Assembly: GCF_035474595.1 (NCBI RefSeq)
Contig: NZ_DATIND010000026.1
Location: forward strand, 1 to 64,000
Direction of reading: 5' to 3'
Source: Longimicrobium sp.
Lineage (GTDB): Bacteria > Gemmatimonadota > Gemmatimonadetes > Longimicrobiales > Longimicrobiaceae
Length of the DNA stretch: 64,000 bases
Part shown: positions 26,241-34,099 of the stretch, piece by piece
Position numbering within the stretch: the first letter of the stretch is position 1
How the letters are laid out: each line of letters begins with the position of its first letter
The notes under the pieces: model-generated
Told to the model about the DNA's origin: nothing
Seen by the model: the letters and a program-made list of their open reading frames with translations, nothing else
The model's database searches: none
Translations under genes and position numbers: made by a program

Positions 26241-27433
26241 CCGCCGCGCCTCCCGCCGTGGCGCATCAGGAGCCGCACGGGCCGCAGCACGCGGTAGAGG
26301 GGGAAGAGCGCGTCGGGGAGATGCGCCCAGCGCCAGTCCTCCGGCGACGGGCCGAAGAGCCAGCGCCCGGCGTAGCGCGCGCGGTCCATCGTCCCGTCGC
26401 GCGCGCGGAGGTTGAACGCCAGGTTCGCCGCCGTATCCTCCCCCTCGTCCCCCGTCTCCTCGAACATCCGCCGCACCGCCTCGTCCGCCAGCCTGGAGAG
26501 CGCCGCGTCTCCCTCGATCTCCCGTACCACCGCGGGCGGCAACGGCGCGTCCAGAAGCCGCCGCGCGAGCGACAGTCCCAGGAGAACCGTCCGCCGCGCG
26601 CGCGCCTGCGTCGCACGCTCGAGCACCGTGGCGACGTCCCCGCGCTGGCCGCGGAGGAGCGCGGCGACGGCGGCCAGCCACTCCAGCCGCTTCCACCGGT
26701 GCTTGGCGCCGTGGACGCAGAGGACGAGGAGGAGATCGTCATCCCCCAGCGTCCGCATCGCGCCGCCGCCGACGGGGACGGATTGCGCGCGGCGCATCAG
26801 GCCGTGCGTCTCCACCGGCATGCAGAAGCGCTCGGACGAGACGCGCGCGTGCAGCTCGACCAGCAGCTCCGTCTGGCGATGCACGAGCGGGTAATCCCCA
26901 TCCACGCGCCGGAAGTAGCGCTCCTGCGCGGGCGAAAGGGCGAGGGCGGGTGCATATCCCTGCGCGTCGAGCACCCCGAGCGCGCGCGGGACGTCGCCGG
27001 GCCGCACGAGGAGATCGAGATCGACGAAGGAGCGCAGCGACAGGTCTCCGTACGCCTGGACGGCGAGCGCCGGCCCCTTGTACGCCAGTACCTCGATCCC
27101 CGCGGCGCCGAGCGCGGCCAGGAGCCGGCGCAGCTCGGCGGCGAGGCGGAGCGCGCGGTGCACCTCGTCGCGGTTGCGCGCGCGCAGCTCCGCGGACACC
27201 TCGGCGGGGAGCGGGGCGTCCGCGAGATGGCGGTGCAGGAGCGGGATCATCCGGTGCCGCTCCGCCAGGGCGAAGACGTGCGGCCACTCCATCCCCCCGA
27301 GCGAAGCATCATCCTCCGCCGTCCCCATCCGCGCGGCCCGGAGGAGAAGCTCGCGCGCAGAGACGGGGCGCCGCTCCGCATCCCCCCGATCGGCCCGATC
27401 CGCCGTCCGCGCATGCCCGTCCGCCGCCGCCAT
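26237..27433 (-). CDS. Nucleotidyltransferase of the lasso-like operon (PadeN/PsmN type)
   Basis: A 398-aa protein of the NTP_transf_5 family. The core signature is AYKGPALAVQAYGDLSLRSF followed by VDLDLLV (about residues 118-143), where the DxD binds metal-nucleotide. A long helical C-terminal half follows. Homologues occur in paeninodin- and pseudomycoidin-like lasso clusters beside an HPr-kinase homologue; in pseudomycoidin the pair has been tied to phosphorylation followed by sugar addition at the C-terminal residue. The start is ATG 27433, sharing one base with the methyltransferase stop; a GTG one codon earlier is possible. It overlaps the ABC gene by four bases. Confidence 0.82.
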   Translation of the reverse strand: MAAADGHARTADRADRGDAERRPVSARELLLRAARMGTAEDDASLGGMEWPHVFALAERHRMIPLLHRHLADAPLPAEVSAELRARNRDEVHRALRLAAELRRLLAALGAAGIEVLAYKGPALAVQAYGDLSLRSFVDLDLLVRPGDVPRALGVLDAQGYAPALALSPAQERYFRRVDGDYPLVHRQTELLVELHARVSSERFCMPVETHGLMRRAQSVPVGGGAMRTLGDDDLLLVLCVHGAKHRWKRLEWLAAVAALLRGQRGDVATVLERATQARARRTVLLGLSLARRLLDAPLPPAVVREIEGDAALSRLADEAVRRMFEETGDEGEDTAANLAFNLRARDGTMDRARYAGRWLFGPSPEDWRWAHLPDALFPLYRVLRPVRLLMRHGGRRGG

Positions 27434-28572
27434 CACTCGCCGTACGTCTCGGAGAAGGTGCCCACGTGCGAGAGCGCCGCCTCCCAGCGGTCGAACCGCC
27501 CGGGGAAGCGCGCCATCAGCTCGCGCGCGATCTGGCCCACGCTGGCGCCGCCGTCCATGCGCGAAAGGACGAACGCGGCGACCTCGCCGTTCCCATTAAG
27601 CCGCGGCACGAACGTGTCCGCGCGGCGGCGCAGCCGGTCCGGCGAGGGGAGGGTGGCGAGGAAGGTGGACTGCCGGAAGGAGATCGCATCGGCCCCGTCG
27701 CGGTCCAGCGTGGTGTCCCAGCGCCAGAGGTAGTCGCCGCCCACCAGCCGCGCCTCGAGCGCCGCCCGCACGCCGCCGCCCGCTTCGAGCCGCACCGGCT
27801 CGGGGAAGGGGAAGAAGGCGGTCTGGTAGATGGTGGTGTTCCCCGGACCGGAGTCGAACGCGATGCCGGGCGCCAGCTCGGCGCGGAACCAGACGGCCAG
27901 CCCGTGCGCGGTCCCGGCCCGTTCGGCGCGCCACTCGGCCCCGCCGCGCACGTCGGTTTCGGCGAGCATCGCGTAGTCCATCCGCGCCCACTCGCGCGGG
28001 GCGGCCAGCAGCTGGTCGGGGTCGAAGACGCCGCGCCGCCAGTCGTTGCACGCCGCGCGCCGCACGGCCGCGAAGCGGAACCCCAGCACCGACGCGGGTC
28101 CCACCGCGTCTTCCCACGCCCGTTCGGCCTCCACCGGCGCGGCCAGCAGCACGTCGGCGGCGGGGACGAGGACGCCGCCCGGCGCCAGCAGCCGCTCGCG
28201 CGCGTCGCGCAGCGTGGCCACGATCCGCTGGAAGGGCGGGAGGACGCCGCGGAGGTCGGAGACGACCACGTCGGCGCGCTCCGGAAGCGTCACCCGCGTG
28301 GAGACGTCCTGGATGAACTCGATGCGGTCCGCCATTCCATTGTCGCGCGCCACCTCGCGCGCGGTGCGGATGGCGTCGGTGGGATCGACCGCGTACACCC
28401 GCCGCGCCCCGAGCCGTGCCGCCAGCAGCGCGAAGAACCCCGTCCCCGTGCCGATGTCGAGCACGATCGAGCCGGGGCGGACGACGGCCTCGATCGCGGC
28501 CGCGTAGGCATCCACCCGCGACCGGTCGGCCAGCATGCGGCCGTACGCGCCGGCGCCGTAGGTGTCGATCAC
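27433..28572 (-). CDS. PRMT-like methyltransferase with a C-terminal PqqD-like segment
   Basis: A 379-aa class I SAM-dependent methyltransferase. Residues about 1-115 are the Rossmann part: VLDIGTGTGFFALLAARLGA (motif I, ~38-57), VYAVDPTDA and VVVSDLRG. Residues 120-310 form the beta-barrel seen in protein arginine methyltransferases, but the double-Glu loop of true PRMTs is replaced by SDLRG. The last ~58 residues (LNGNGEVAAFVLSRMDGGAS, VGQIARELMARFP) resemble the helical half of PqqD peptide-recognition domains, which would let the enzyme bind the precursor leader. The GTG start overlaps the kinase stop (GTGA). Substrate is probably the precursor; its predicted core has no Arg, so the target is likely another residue. 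Confidence 0.78.
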   Translation of the reverse strand: MIDTYGAGAYGRMLADRSRVDAYAAAIEAVVRPGSIVLDIGTGTGFFALLAARLGARRVYAVDPTDAIRTAREVARDNGMADRIEFIQDVSTRVTLPERADVVVSDLRGVLPPFQRIVATLRDARERLLAPGGVLVPAADVLLAAPVEAERAWEDAVGPASVLGFRFAAVRRAACNDWRRGVFDPDQLLAAPREWARMDYAMLAETDVRGGAEWRAERAGTAHGLAVWFRAELAPGIAFDSGPGNTTIYQTAFFPFPEPVRLEAGGGVRAALEARLVGGDYLWRWDTTLDRDGADAISFRQSTFLATLPSPDRLRRRADTFVPRLNGNGEVAAFVLSRMDGGASVGQIARELMARFPGRFDRWEAALSHVGTFSETYGE

Positions 28573-29537
28573 GTGGCCCCTCCGGCGCGCGCGGTGAAGT
28601 CCGCCTCGATCAGCTCGCAGAGATCCGGGAGGCGGGCGGGGTCGGCGTGCGGGACGACGAGCTTCACCGCGGCCTGGCGGACGAGCGCGGCGTAGCGCGC
28701 CAGGTCGCGACCATGCGCGGCCATGTCCGGGAGCCAGCCGAGATAGGTGTTGGCGACCAGCGCCAGCACCGCGTCCGCCGCGGGGACCGGCTGCAGCCGC
28801 GGCGCGCCGGCCTCCTCGCGCGGGGCGATGAGGTACACGGCGCGGACGGGGAGGGGGCGGGGATGGAAGGACTCGCCGCGCGCGCCCAGGTCCAGGTAGC
28901 GCTTCTCCCAGTTGGGCGTGAGCGCGGGGAGGTCGGCCGCTGGCCCGAAAAGGTTGCGCACCGAGTCCGGCCACAGCCGCAGGTGGGGATACGCGGGGCG
29001 GACCTTCACGCCATCTCCATCGACGTCCAGCACCGCCACGTCGTCGCAGAGGACGGGGCGGCCGCGCGCGGCGAACGCGGCCGCGGTGGTCGACTTTCCC
29101 GCTCCGGCGGGGCCACAGAGGAGAAAGGCCGAATCTCCCGCCGAGACGGCGCTGGCGTGCAGCGCGGAGAGCCCGCGCAGCCGCAGCACCAGACCGCAGA
29201 CGGGGCCCAGCAGGTAGGTGGAGGTGTCTTCGAGGGTGGATTCGGGGCGCCAGGTGCAGCCGACGCGGGTCCCCGCCTGGTCGACGGTGAACTCGGTGCC
29301 GTCGGCGTAGCGCAGCCGGAACCAGCCGCCGCCGCGGAAGACGGCCAGCGCGGGCTCTCCCTCGGGAGAGGACCGATTGGCCACGTACCACGGCTCGGAG
29401 ACGGCGGACGGCGCGCACCCGGGCGGGTGCGCGCCGATCCACATGCGCACGTCCGGGGGCCCGGCGCCGGGTTCGGCGCGGAGCCCCGGGAGGGCGCGGT
29501 CGGTCTGGACCTGGAGGCCGTACAGGAGGTAGTGCAA
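28569..29537 (-). CDS. HPr-kinase-like peptide kinase (lasso K protein)
   Basis: A 322-aa relative of the C-terminal kinase domain of HPr kinase/phosphorylase. The P-loop is GPAGAGKST (about residues 142-150), preceded by LHASAVSAGDSAFLL and followed by LCDDVAVLDVDGDG with the catalytic Asp pair. The N-terminal ~110 residues open HYLLYGLQVQTDRALPGL, the usual opening of lasso-cluster kinases. To match that opening I chose a TTG at 29537; it has no clear ribosome-binding site, so the start is uncertain. In paeninodin the homologue phosphorylates the C-terminal Ser of the precursor; here the precursor ends in Thr, also a hydroxyl residue. It follows the precursor gene after two stem-loops. Confidence 0.82.
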   Translation of the reverse strand: MHYLLYGLQVQTDRALPGLRAEPGAGPPDVRMWIGAHPPGCAPSAVSEPWYVANRSSPEGEPALAVFRGGGWFRLRYADGTEFTVDQAGTRVGCTWRPESTLEDTSTYLLGPVCGLVLRLRGLSALHASAVSAGDSAFLLCGPAGAGKSTTAAAFAARGRPVLCDDVAVLDVDGDGVKVRPAYPHLRLWPDSVRNLFGPAADLPALTPNWEKRYLDLGARGESFHPRPLPVRAVYLIAPREEAGAPRLQPVPAADAVLALVANTYLGWLPDMAAHGRDLARYAALVRQAAVKLVVPHADPARLPDLCELIEADFTARAGGAT

Positions 29538-29564
29538 GCGAACCGGCAGCGGCGGCGGAGCGGC

Positions 29565-29616
29565 GGCGCCCCGAAGGCGCCGCGGGTGCAGCCGGGCGGA
29601 GCGCACGGCTCCGCCC
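29565..29616 (-). promoter_or_regulatory. Two stem-loops between precursor and kinase genes
   Basis: GGGCGGAGC/GCTCCGCCC with a 5-base loop (29594-29616) and GGCGCC/GGCGCC around CCGAA (about 29565-29581) lie right after the precursor stop. Neither has a T-run. Stems in this position often protect or partly terminate the message so that precursor exceeds downstream enzymes; that role is inferred. Confidence 0.6.
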
Positions 29617-29623
29617 GCGCCGC

Positions 29624-29758
29624 TCACGTCTTGGTCTGCGAGCTGTTCCCGGGGTCGTTCATGTTGTTGTTGGTCGCGGCGGTCTGCGTCAGCGCGCGCG
29701 CGTCGCCGTACACCTTCAGCGCAGGGGCCTGGTAGCTCTTGCGGGTGGGGAGCTGCAT
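29624..29758 (-). CDS. Lasso-type RiPP precursor peptide
   Basis: This 44-aa gene lies between the cyclase and kinase genes. The leader contains SYQAPALKVYGDARALT, which fits the YxxPxLxxxGxxxxxT motif read by the PqqD-like B1 protein. If the Thr three residues after that motif's end is taken as the conserved -2 Thr, the core would be ATNNNMNDP plus GNSSQTKT, with Asp at position 8 able to close an 8-residue ring onto Ala1. If the motif Thr itself is -2, the core starts TAATNNN and its Asp is at position 10, too far for known rings. The core is Asn-rich, has no Arg or aromatic residue, and ends in Thr. GAGG lies eight bases before the ATG. Confidence 0.8.
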   Translation of the reverse strand: MQLPTRKSYQAPALKVYGDARALTQTAATNNNMNDPGNSSQTKT

Positions 29759-29826
29759 CGCGTCGATCCTCGTGTGCGGGTGCGGGGTGTCCGGACGGCT
29801 TGTACACCGGTTGTTCCGAAAGGTGC

Positions 29827-31656
29827 TTAGGCGCCGCGCCGGAGCCAGAGCGAAAGGGCCAGCGGCCGCAGGTGCAGCCAGAGCGGGTCCGCGGGGGCGT
29901 CCATCCGTCCGCCGGCGGCGCGGGGGACGCGGTCCGCGTCCACGAACGGCGCCGCCTCGGGGCCCAGCGCGCGGCCATCGAGCCAAGCATCGCCCTCCGC
30001 CCGGTGGCGCGCGGCCAGCGGGTCGCCCGCCAGCGGCGTCTTGGGGCGCGCCAGCAGCGCTTCGGGGAGGCGGCCCCGCATCCCGATCCGCAGCAGCCCC
30101 TTGTCGTTGTACCACTGCGCGGGCGGCACCGACAGGAGGAAGCGCACCAGCCGCAGGTCGAAGAAGGGGTGCCGCACCTCCAGCGGGATGCGCGTGGTTC
30201 CCGGGTCCATCCAGCGGAACAGGTGCGGCCAGAGCGGCGAGGCCAGCTGCTCGCCCGCCTCGGGGCGCGCGGGGTGCGGCGGCATCTCCCGCGCGTTCTG
30301 CGCCGCGATCCGCTCCGCCACCCCCGCGCGACGGACGAAGTCGTCCGCAAGCCAGGGCGGCATCTCCGCGTTCCACCCCTGGCGCGTGCCGCGCGTCCGC
30401 AGCCAGGTGCGCACGCCGGGGCGGGGGAGGCGGCGGTGGTGCCGCGCGTACTGCAGTCCCTCATACGCGGCGCGCAGCAGGTGCCCGCCCAGCGCCAGCC
30501 GCGTGAGGCGCGAGCGCGACTCGCGCAGCACCGCGTCTCCCCCGAAGCCGGTCAGCAGCACCCGCGCGTGCGAGGCGGCCTGCGACCACTGGTCCACCTC
30601 GATGGCCATCAGCGCCGAGTCGGTGGGCTCGGGGCGCGCGAAGAGCGGATCGGCCTCCCACCGCTCGAACACGCGGTAGCCGTCCAGCGGGAGCCAGGTG
30701 ATGGGGATTTCCAGCGCCCGCCCGGCCATCTCCGCCCACCGCCCCTCGTCGTCGGCGAAGAGGCGCCGGTAGACGGCGGTGAAGCCGCGGATCTCCCCCT
30801 GCCGGTCCCCACCCCGTGCGGCCTCGCGCGCCATCGCCCCGACGGCGGGAGAATCGCGCCCGCCGCTCAGGAAGATGGAGACGCCGCCGCGCGGCATCCG
30901 GTCGCGCACCGCCGCGCCGAGGAGGTCGACGAAGCGCTCGGCGTACTCGCCCGGCCCGCGGAGGCGGAGCGGCTCGTCCACCGGCAGCGTCCACCAGCGG
31001 CGCACCCGCATCCTCCCGTCCCGCACCTCCAGCGCGTGCCCCGGCGCCAGCGCGCGGACCTCGCGGCGGATGGTCCTCTCCCCGTCCTGGTGGAAGCCGT
31101 GGACCAGGAAGTCGGCCACCGCGGCCTCGTCCACCGCGCGCCCCACGCCCGGGTGCGCGAGCGCGCAGTCGAGCGAGCTGGAGAAGACGAAGGCGCCGCC
31201 GGGAGATGCATGGAAGAATTGCTTCAACCCCAGCGGGTCGCGCGCGCAGAAGAGCGTCCGCCGCGGCGCGTCCCACACGGCGAAGGCGAAGTCGCCCAGC
31301 AGCCGGTCCACGCATCCCGCCCCCCACGCGGCCCAGGCGCGGAGGATCAGCTCCGCGGCGGGCGCATCCGGCCGCGCCTCTTCCCCCGCGCCCCGCAGCT
31401 CGCGGACGAGCTCGTCGCGCCCGTCGATCCGCGCGTCGGCGATGGTCCAGGCGCGGCCGTCGAGCGAGAAGGGCTGCGGCGGCGCGTCGTCCTCGTCGCC
31501 CGTGCGCAGGAGCGCGTGGGCCAGGCCGCATCCCTCCAGCACCCGCGCCCGCGTCCCGTCCGCGAAGGGATTGGAGAGGCAGGAAGCCATCCGCTCCAGC
31601 ACCGCGGCGTCCACCGGCGCGCCGGGCGGGGGAACGATGCCGGCGATCCCGCTCAC
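29827..31656 (-). CDS. Asparagine-synthetase-like lasso cyclase (C protein)
   Basis: The 609-aa enzyme is predicted to adenylate the ring Asp/Glu side chain and close the isopeptide ring on the core N-terminus. The N-terminal ~210 residues are a glutamine-amidotransferase fold without the catalytic Cys: it starts SGIAGIV where asparagine synthetase has CGI, and this loss fits a cyclase that does not need ammonia. The synthetase domain has the ATP-binding PP motif FLSGGRDSPAV (about 262-272) and further conserved helices. The start is GTG at 31656, 10 bases after the B1 stop. The C-terminus (LHLRPLALSLWLRRG) fits the family. Confidence 0.88.
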   Translation of the reverse strand: MSGIAGIVPPPGAPVDAAVLERMASCLSNPFADGTRARVLEGCGLAHALLRTGDEDDAPPQPFSLDGRAWTIADARIDGRDELVRELRGAGEEARPDAPAAELILRAWAAWGAGCVDRLLGDFAFAVWDAPRRTLFCARDPLGLKQFFHASPGGAFVFSSSLDCALAHPGVGRAVDEAAVADFLVHGFHQDGERTIRREVRALAPGHALEVRDGRMRVRRWWTLPVDEPLRLRGPGEYAERFVDLLGAAVRDRMPRGGVSIFLSGGRDSPAVGAMAREAARGGDRQGEIRGFTAVYRRLFADDEGRWAEMAGRALEIPITWLPLDGYRVFERWEADPLFARPEPTDSALMAIEVDQWSQAASHARVLLTGFGGDAVLRESRSRLTRLALGGHLLRAAYEGLQYARHHRRLPRPGVRTWLRTRGTRQGWNAEMPPWLADDFVRRAGVAERIAAQNAREMPPHPARPEAGEQLASPLWPHLFRWMDPGTTRIPLEVRHPFFDLRLVRFLLSVPPAQWYNDKGLLRIGMRGRLPEALLARPKTPLAGDPLAARHRAEGDAWLDGRALGPEAAPFVDADRVPRAAGGRMDAPADPLWLHLRPLALSLWLRRGA

Positions 31657-31666
31657 CGCGCCGGGC

Positions 31667-31975
31667 TCAGGCGCCGGCGGCGGAGACGACCTCCACCAGC
31701 CCGCGCTCCAGCAGGTCGCCCAGCAGCCGCTCCAGGTCGTTCCACGCCGTCTCCGCGTCCACCTCGTACTCGGCGGTCACGGCGTCGCGCACCTGGGCCA
31801 GCGGGCGCGGCTCGCGCAGCATCTCCCACACCCGCGCGCCCACGCCGTCCAGCCCGTAGTAGACCCCGTCCGCCAGGTTCAGGATCACCGCCCCGCCCTC
31901 CACCTCGGCCGAAACCTGCTCGCGCGCGGCGACCAGGACGGTGGCGGGGGTCAGGGCGGGGGACTGCCCGGTCAC
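31667..31975 (-). CDS. PqqD-like leader-recognition protein (B1)
   Basis: A 102-aa protein of the PqqD family, the RiPP recognition element that binds the leader motif and presents it to partner enzymes. It shows the beta-strand pair EVEGGAVILNLADGVYYGLD and helices VGARVWEMLREPRPLAQV, then VDAETAWNDLERLLGDLLERG, as in stand-alone lasso B1 proteins. The GTG start at 31975 overlaps the stop of the upstream exported-protein gene (GTGA). The peptidase B2 normally encoded next to B1 is absent; the cyclase follows directly. Confidence 0.85.
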   Translation of the reverse strand: MTGQSPALTPATVLVAAREQVSAEVEGGAVILNLADGVYYGLDGVGARVWEMLREPRPLAQVRDAVTAEYEVDAETAWNDLERLLGDLLERGLVEVVSAAGA

Positions 31976-32613
31976 GGCGCGTTGGGGTTGCGCAGCGTGT
32001 GGTAGACCACGCTCTGCAGCGCGTCGTGGATGGCCAGCAGCTCGGGCGCGGGCGGGCTGAACGCCGAGTCGGGCGCGTTGTGGATGTAGTCGTTGAAGGC
32101 GCGGATGGCCTCCTGCCACTGCGGCGCCTCGTCGAAGCTGTCGCGGTCGGCCCCGCAGGCGCCGCGGTCGCGCATCAGCCCGTTCAGCGCGTCGGCCAGC
32201 GAGCGCGCCGCGCGCCCCAGCGGCGAGTCGGGCGCCGCGCCGTGGGCGAGCGCCGCGGCGACGGCATCCGCGTCGCCGGTGCCGTCGCGGGCGCCCAGCA
32301 GCGTCTGCACCCGCGCCTCGGCCGCCGTGGGCGTGGTGGCGGCGATGCTGTCGCGGTACGCGCGCTCGGCGCCGCGCAGCGCGCAGCCGGTGCGGGCGTT
32401 GCGGAAGGTCACGCGGTCGCCGTTGCGGGCGAACATCTCGTTCTCGGTGCGCAGCCCCGGCCCCAGGAAGCTGCCGCTGTGCGCCCCGCTGCCGCTGGGG
32501 ATGAAGCCGCTGTTGTCGGAGTTGTTCCCGCTCTGCGCGGCGGCCGGCGCGGCGGCCAGCACCGCGGCGGCCGCGGCAAGGACAAAGCTCGTACGGCGTA
32601 GGGTCGGCATCAT
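31972..32613 (-). CDS. Exported protein coupled to the lasso-like operon
   Basis: A 213-aa protein with a signal peptide (MMPTLRRTSFVLAAAAAVLA, cut after AAAQ). The mature part has an Asn/Gly/Ser-rich N-terminus (SGNNSDNSGFIPSGSGAHSG) and a mainly helical remainder with Cys at CALRG and RGACGAD. I do not recognise the family. The start follows the barrel-protein stop by two bases, and its stop overlaps the B1 start, so it is translated as part of the operon. It may take part in export, processing or protection outside the inner membrane, or may be a bystander. Confidence 0.75.
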   Translation of the reverse strand: MMPTLRRTSFVLAAAAAVLAAAPAAAQSGNNSDNSGFIPSGSGAHSGSFLGPGLRTENEMFARNGDRVTFRNARTGCALRGAERAYRDSIAATTPTAAEARVQTLLGARDGTGDADAVAAALAHGAAPDSPLGRAARSLADALNGLMRDRGACGADRDSFDEAPQWQEAIRAFNDYIHNAPDSAFSPPAPELLAIHDALQSVVYHTLRNPNAP

Positions 32614-32615
32614 GA

Positions 32616-33860
32616 TCAGAAGAAGGGGGGAAGCCAGCGGAAGCCCAGCCCCGCGGACAGGATGAAGCGCGCGCCGTCGCCGGCGCTCCCGGTGATGTCG
32701 GCCACGCCCGCGTTGATCACCAGCGGCACGCGGCGGATGGGGGCGATGGAGGCCGCGGCGTACAGGTCCTGCCCGTTCCAGTCGGCGGTCAGCGACAGCG
32801 GCTCGATCACCTGGATCCCGATCGCCCCGAAGGGGTTCACGGTCTTCCTGTCCGCCGCCACGTCGCTCTCGGAGCGGAAGCGCCCGGCGCCCGCGCCCAG
32901 CGTGGCGGCGATGGCGCTGAAGGGCCGCGACGAGTCGTCGTTCAGGCGGAAGACGCGGGTGACGGTGGCGTACGGACTCTGCCCCGCGTCGGATCCGCCC
33001 CAGCGCACCGCGTTCTCGTACCCCACGGCCACGCCCCACACGTCGCCGAAGGCGTGGTGCAGCTTGAAGTTCAGCCCGCCGGTCTCGAAGGGCCCGCCGC
33101 CGCGCAGCGTGGAGTACGAGGTGGCCGACACCTCCAGCCCCACCAGGCGGTCGCGGTCGCCGAAGCCCATGCCGATGGACGCCGTGGCGTCGTCGCTGGT
33201 GGTGAAGCGGGTCCGCTCCTGGTAGGCCACGCCCACGAACGCCTCGCCCATGTCCACGCCGAAGCCGGTGGGCGAGCTGATGCTGGCGGCGGGAACGGCC
33301 AGCAGGTGCGTGCCCGGATGGCGCAGCGTGAGCTTGCTGCGCCACTCGCCGGCTCCCAGCTGCGGGAGCGGCCGGTCCTCGGCCACCAGCCGCGGCTGCT
33401 GCGCCGGCATGGCGCCGCCGGGGTTCACGTCGGTGGGCGGCGCGGGGGTGCGCGGGGTGTCGGCGCGCATGGCCATCGCCGGCGGGGCCGAGGCCGAGTC
33501 GGCGGCGGACGCGTGGCACTCGGCGGCCGGCGGCGTGCCGGTGTCGGCCGGGGCGCGGGCCACGAAGCGGCTGGGGTTGGCGAAGTGCGCGCCCACCACG
33601 CGGCAGTCCTGCACCACCACGTAGTCGTCGCCGCCGGCGGCCGCGCTGCCGTTTGCGTAGTACAGGTAGGTGAGCGTTCCCTCGCGGCGCGTGCGCAGCG
33701 GCTCGCCCAGCACGGCGCGCACCTGCGCCGGCGTCATCCCCTGCGACACCACCTCGATGCGCTTGTGCGGCCGCGGCGCGCGGACCTGCGCATGGGCGCT
33801 GGCGGTCCACCCGGCGCACAGCAGGGCGGCGGGAAGGAGCAACGTACGAATGCGTGGCAT
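32616..33860 (-). CDS. BamE-like domain plus predicted outer-membrane beta-barrel
   Basis: The 414-aa protein has a signal peptide (MPRIRTLLLPAALLCAGW, cut after AHAQ). Residues about 35-85 resemble the SmpA/OmlA/BamE fold: SQGMTPAQVRAVLGEPLRTR and TLTYLYYANGS. A Pro/Ala linker follows (about 95-150). Residues 175-414 alternate polar and hydrophobic residues as in a porin-like barrel and end in GLGFRWLPPFF, a typical aromatic beta-signal for outer-membrane insertion. It is the first gene of a tightly packed minus-strand run leading into B1. A role as outer-membrane channel or receptor for the peptide is inference only. Confidence 0.75.
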   Translation of the reverse strand: MPRIRTLLLPAALLCAGWTASAHAQVRAPRPHKRIEVVSQGMTPAQVRAVLGEPLRTRREGTLTYLYYANGSAAAGGDDYVVVQDCRVVGAHFANPSRFVARAPADTGTPPAAECHASAADSASAPPAMAMRADTPRTPAPPTDVNPGGAMPAQQPRLVAEDRPLPQLGAGEWRSKLTLRHPGTHLLAVPAASISSPTGFGVDMGEAFVGVAYQERTRFTTSDDATASIGMGFGDRDRLVGLEVSATSYSTLRGGGPFETGGLNFKLHHAFGDVWGVAVGYENAVRWGGSDAGQSPYATVTRVFRLNDDSSRPFSAIAATLGAGAGRFRSESDVAADRKTVNPFGAIGIQVIEPLSLTADWNGQDLYAAASIAPIRRVPLVINAGVADITGSAGDGARFILSAGLGFRWLPPFF

Positions 33861-34099
33861 TGGGGTCCGGGGCACGGGCCTTGGAGAGAAGGACTGCGCG
33901 AGTTTTGTCGGGAATTCTGGCGGGAGCGGGTCGGCCACGGTGGGCAACCCCTTGGCCGCAGTGAATATGCGGCCTGCGGCGAGTTCGCACAAGCTTCGGT
34001 TTCCCCGCTCCCGCGGTGCCCGGGCTGGACTTCCCCCCGGCGCGCGGCTTAGGTTGCGCGATCGCCAGCGCCCGCCCCTCCCTCCGCCTCCGCACCTCC

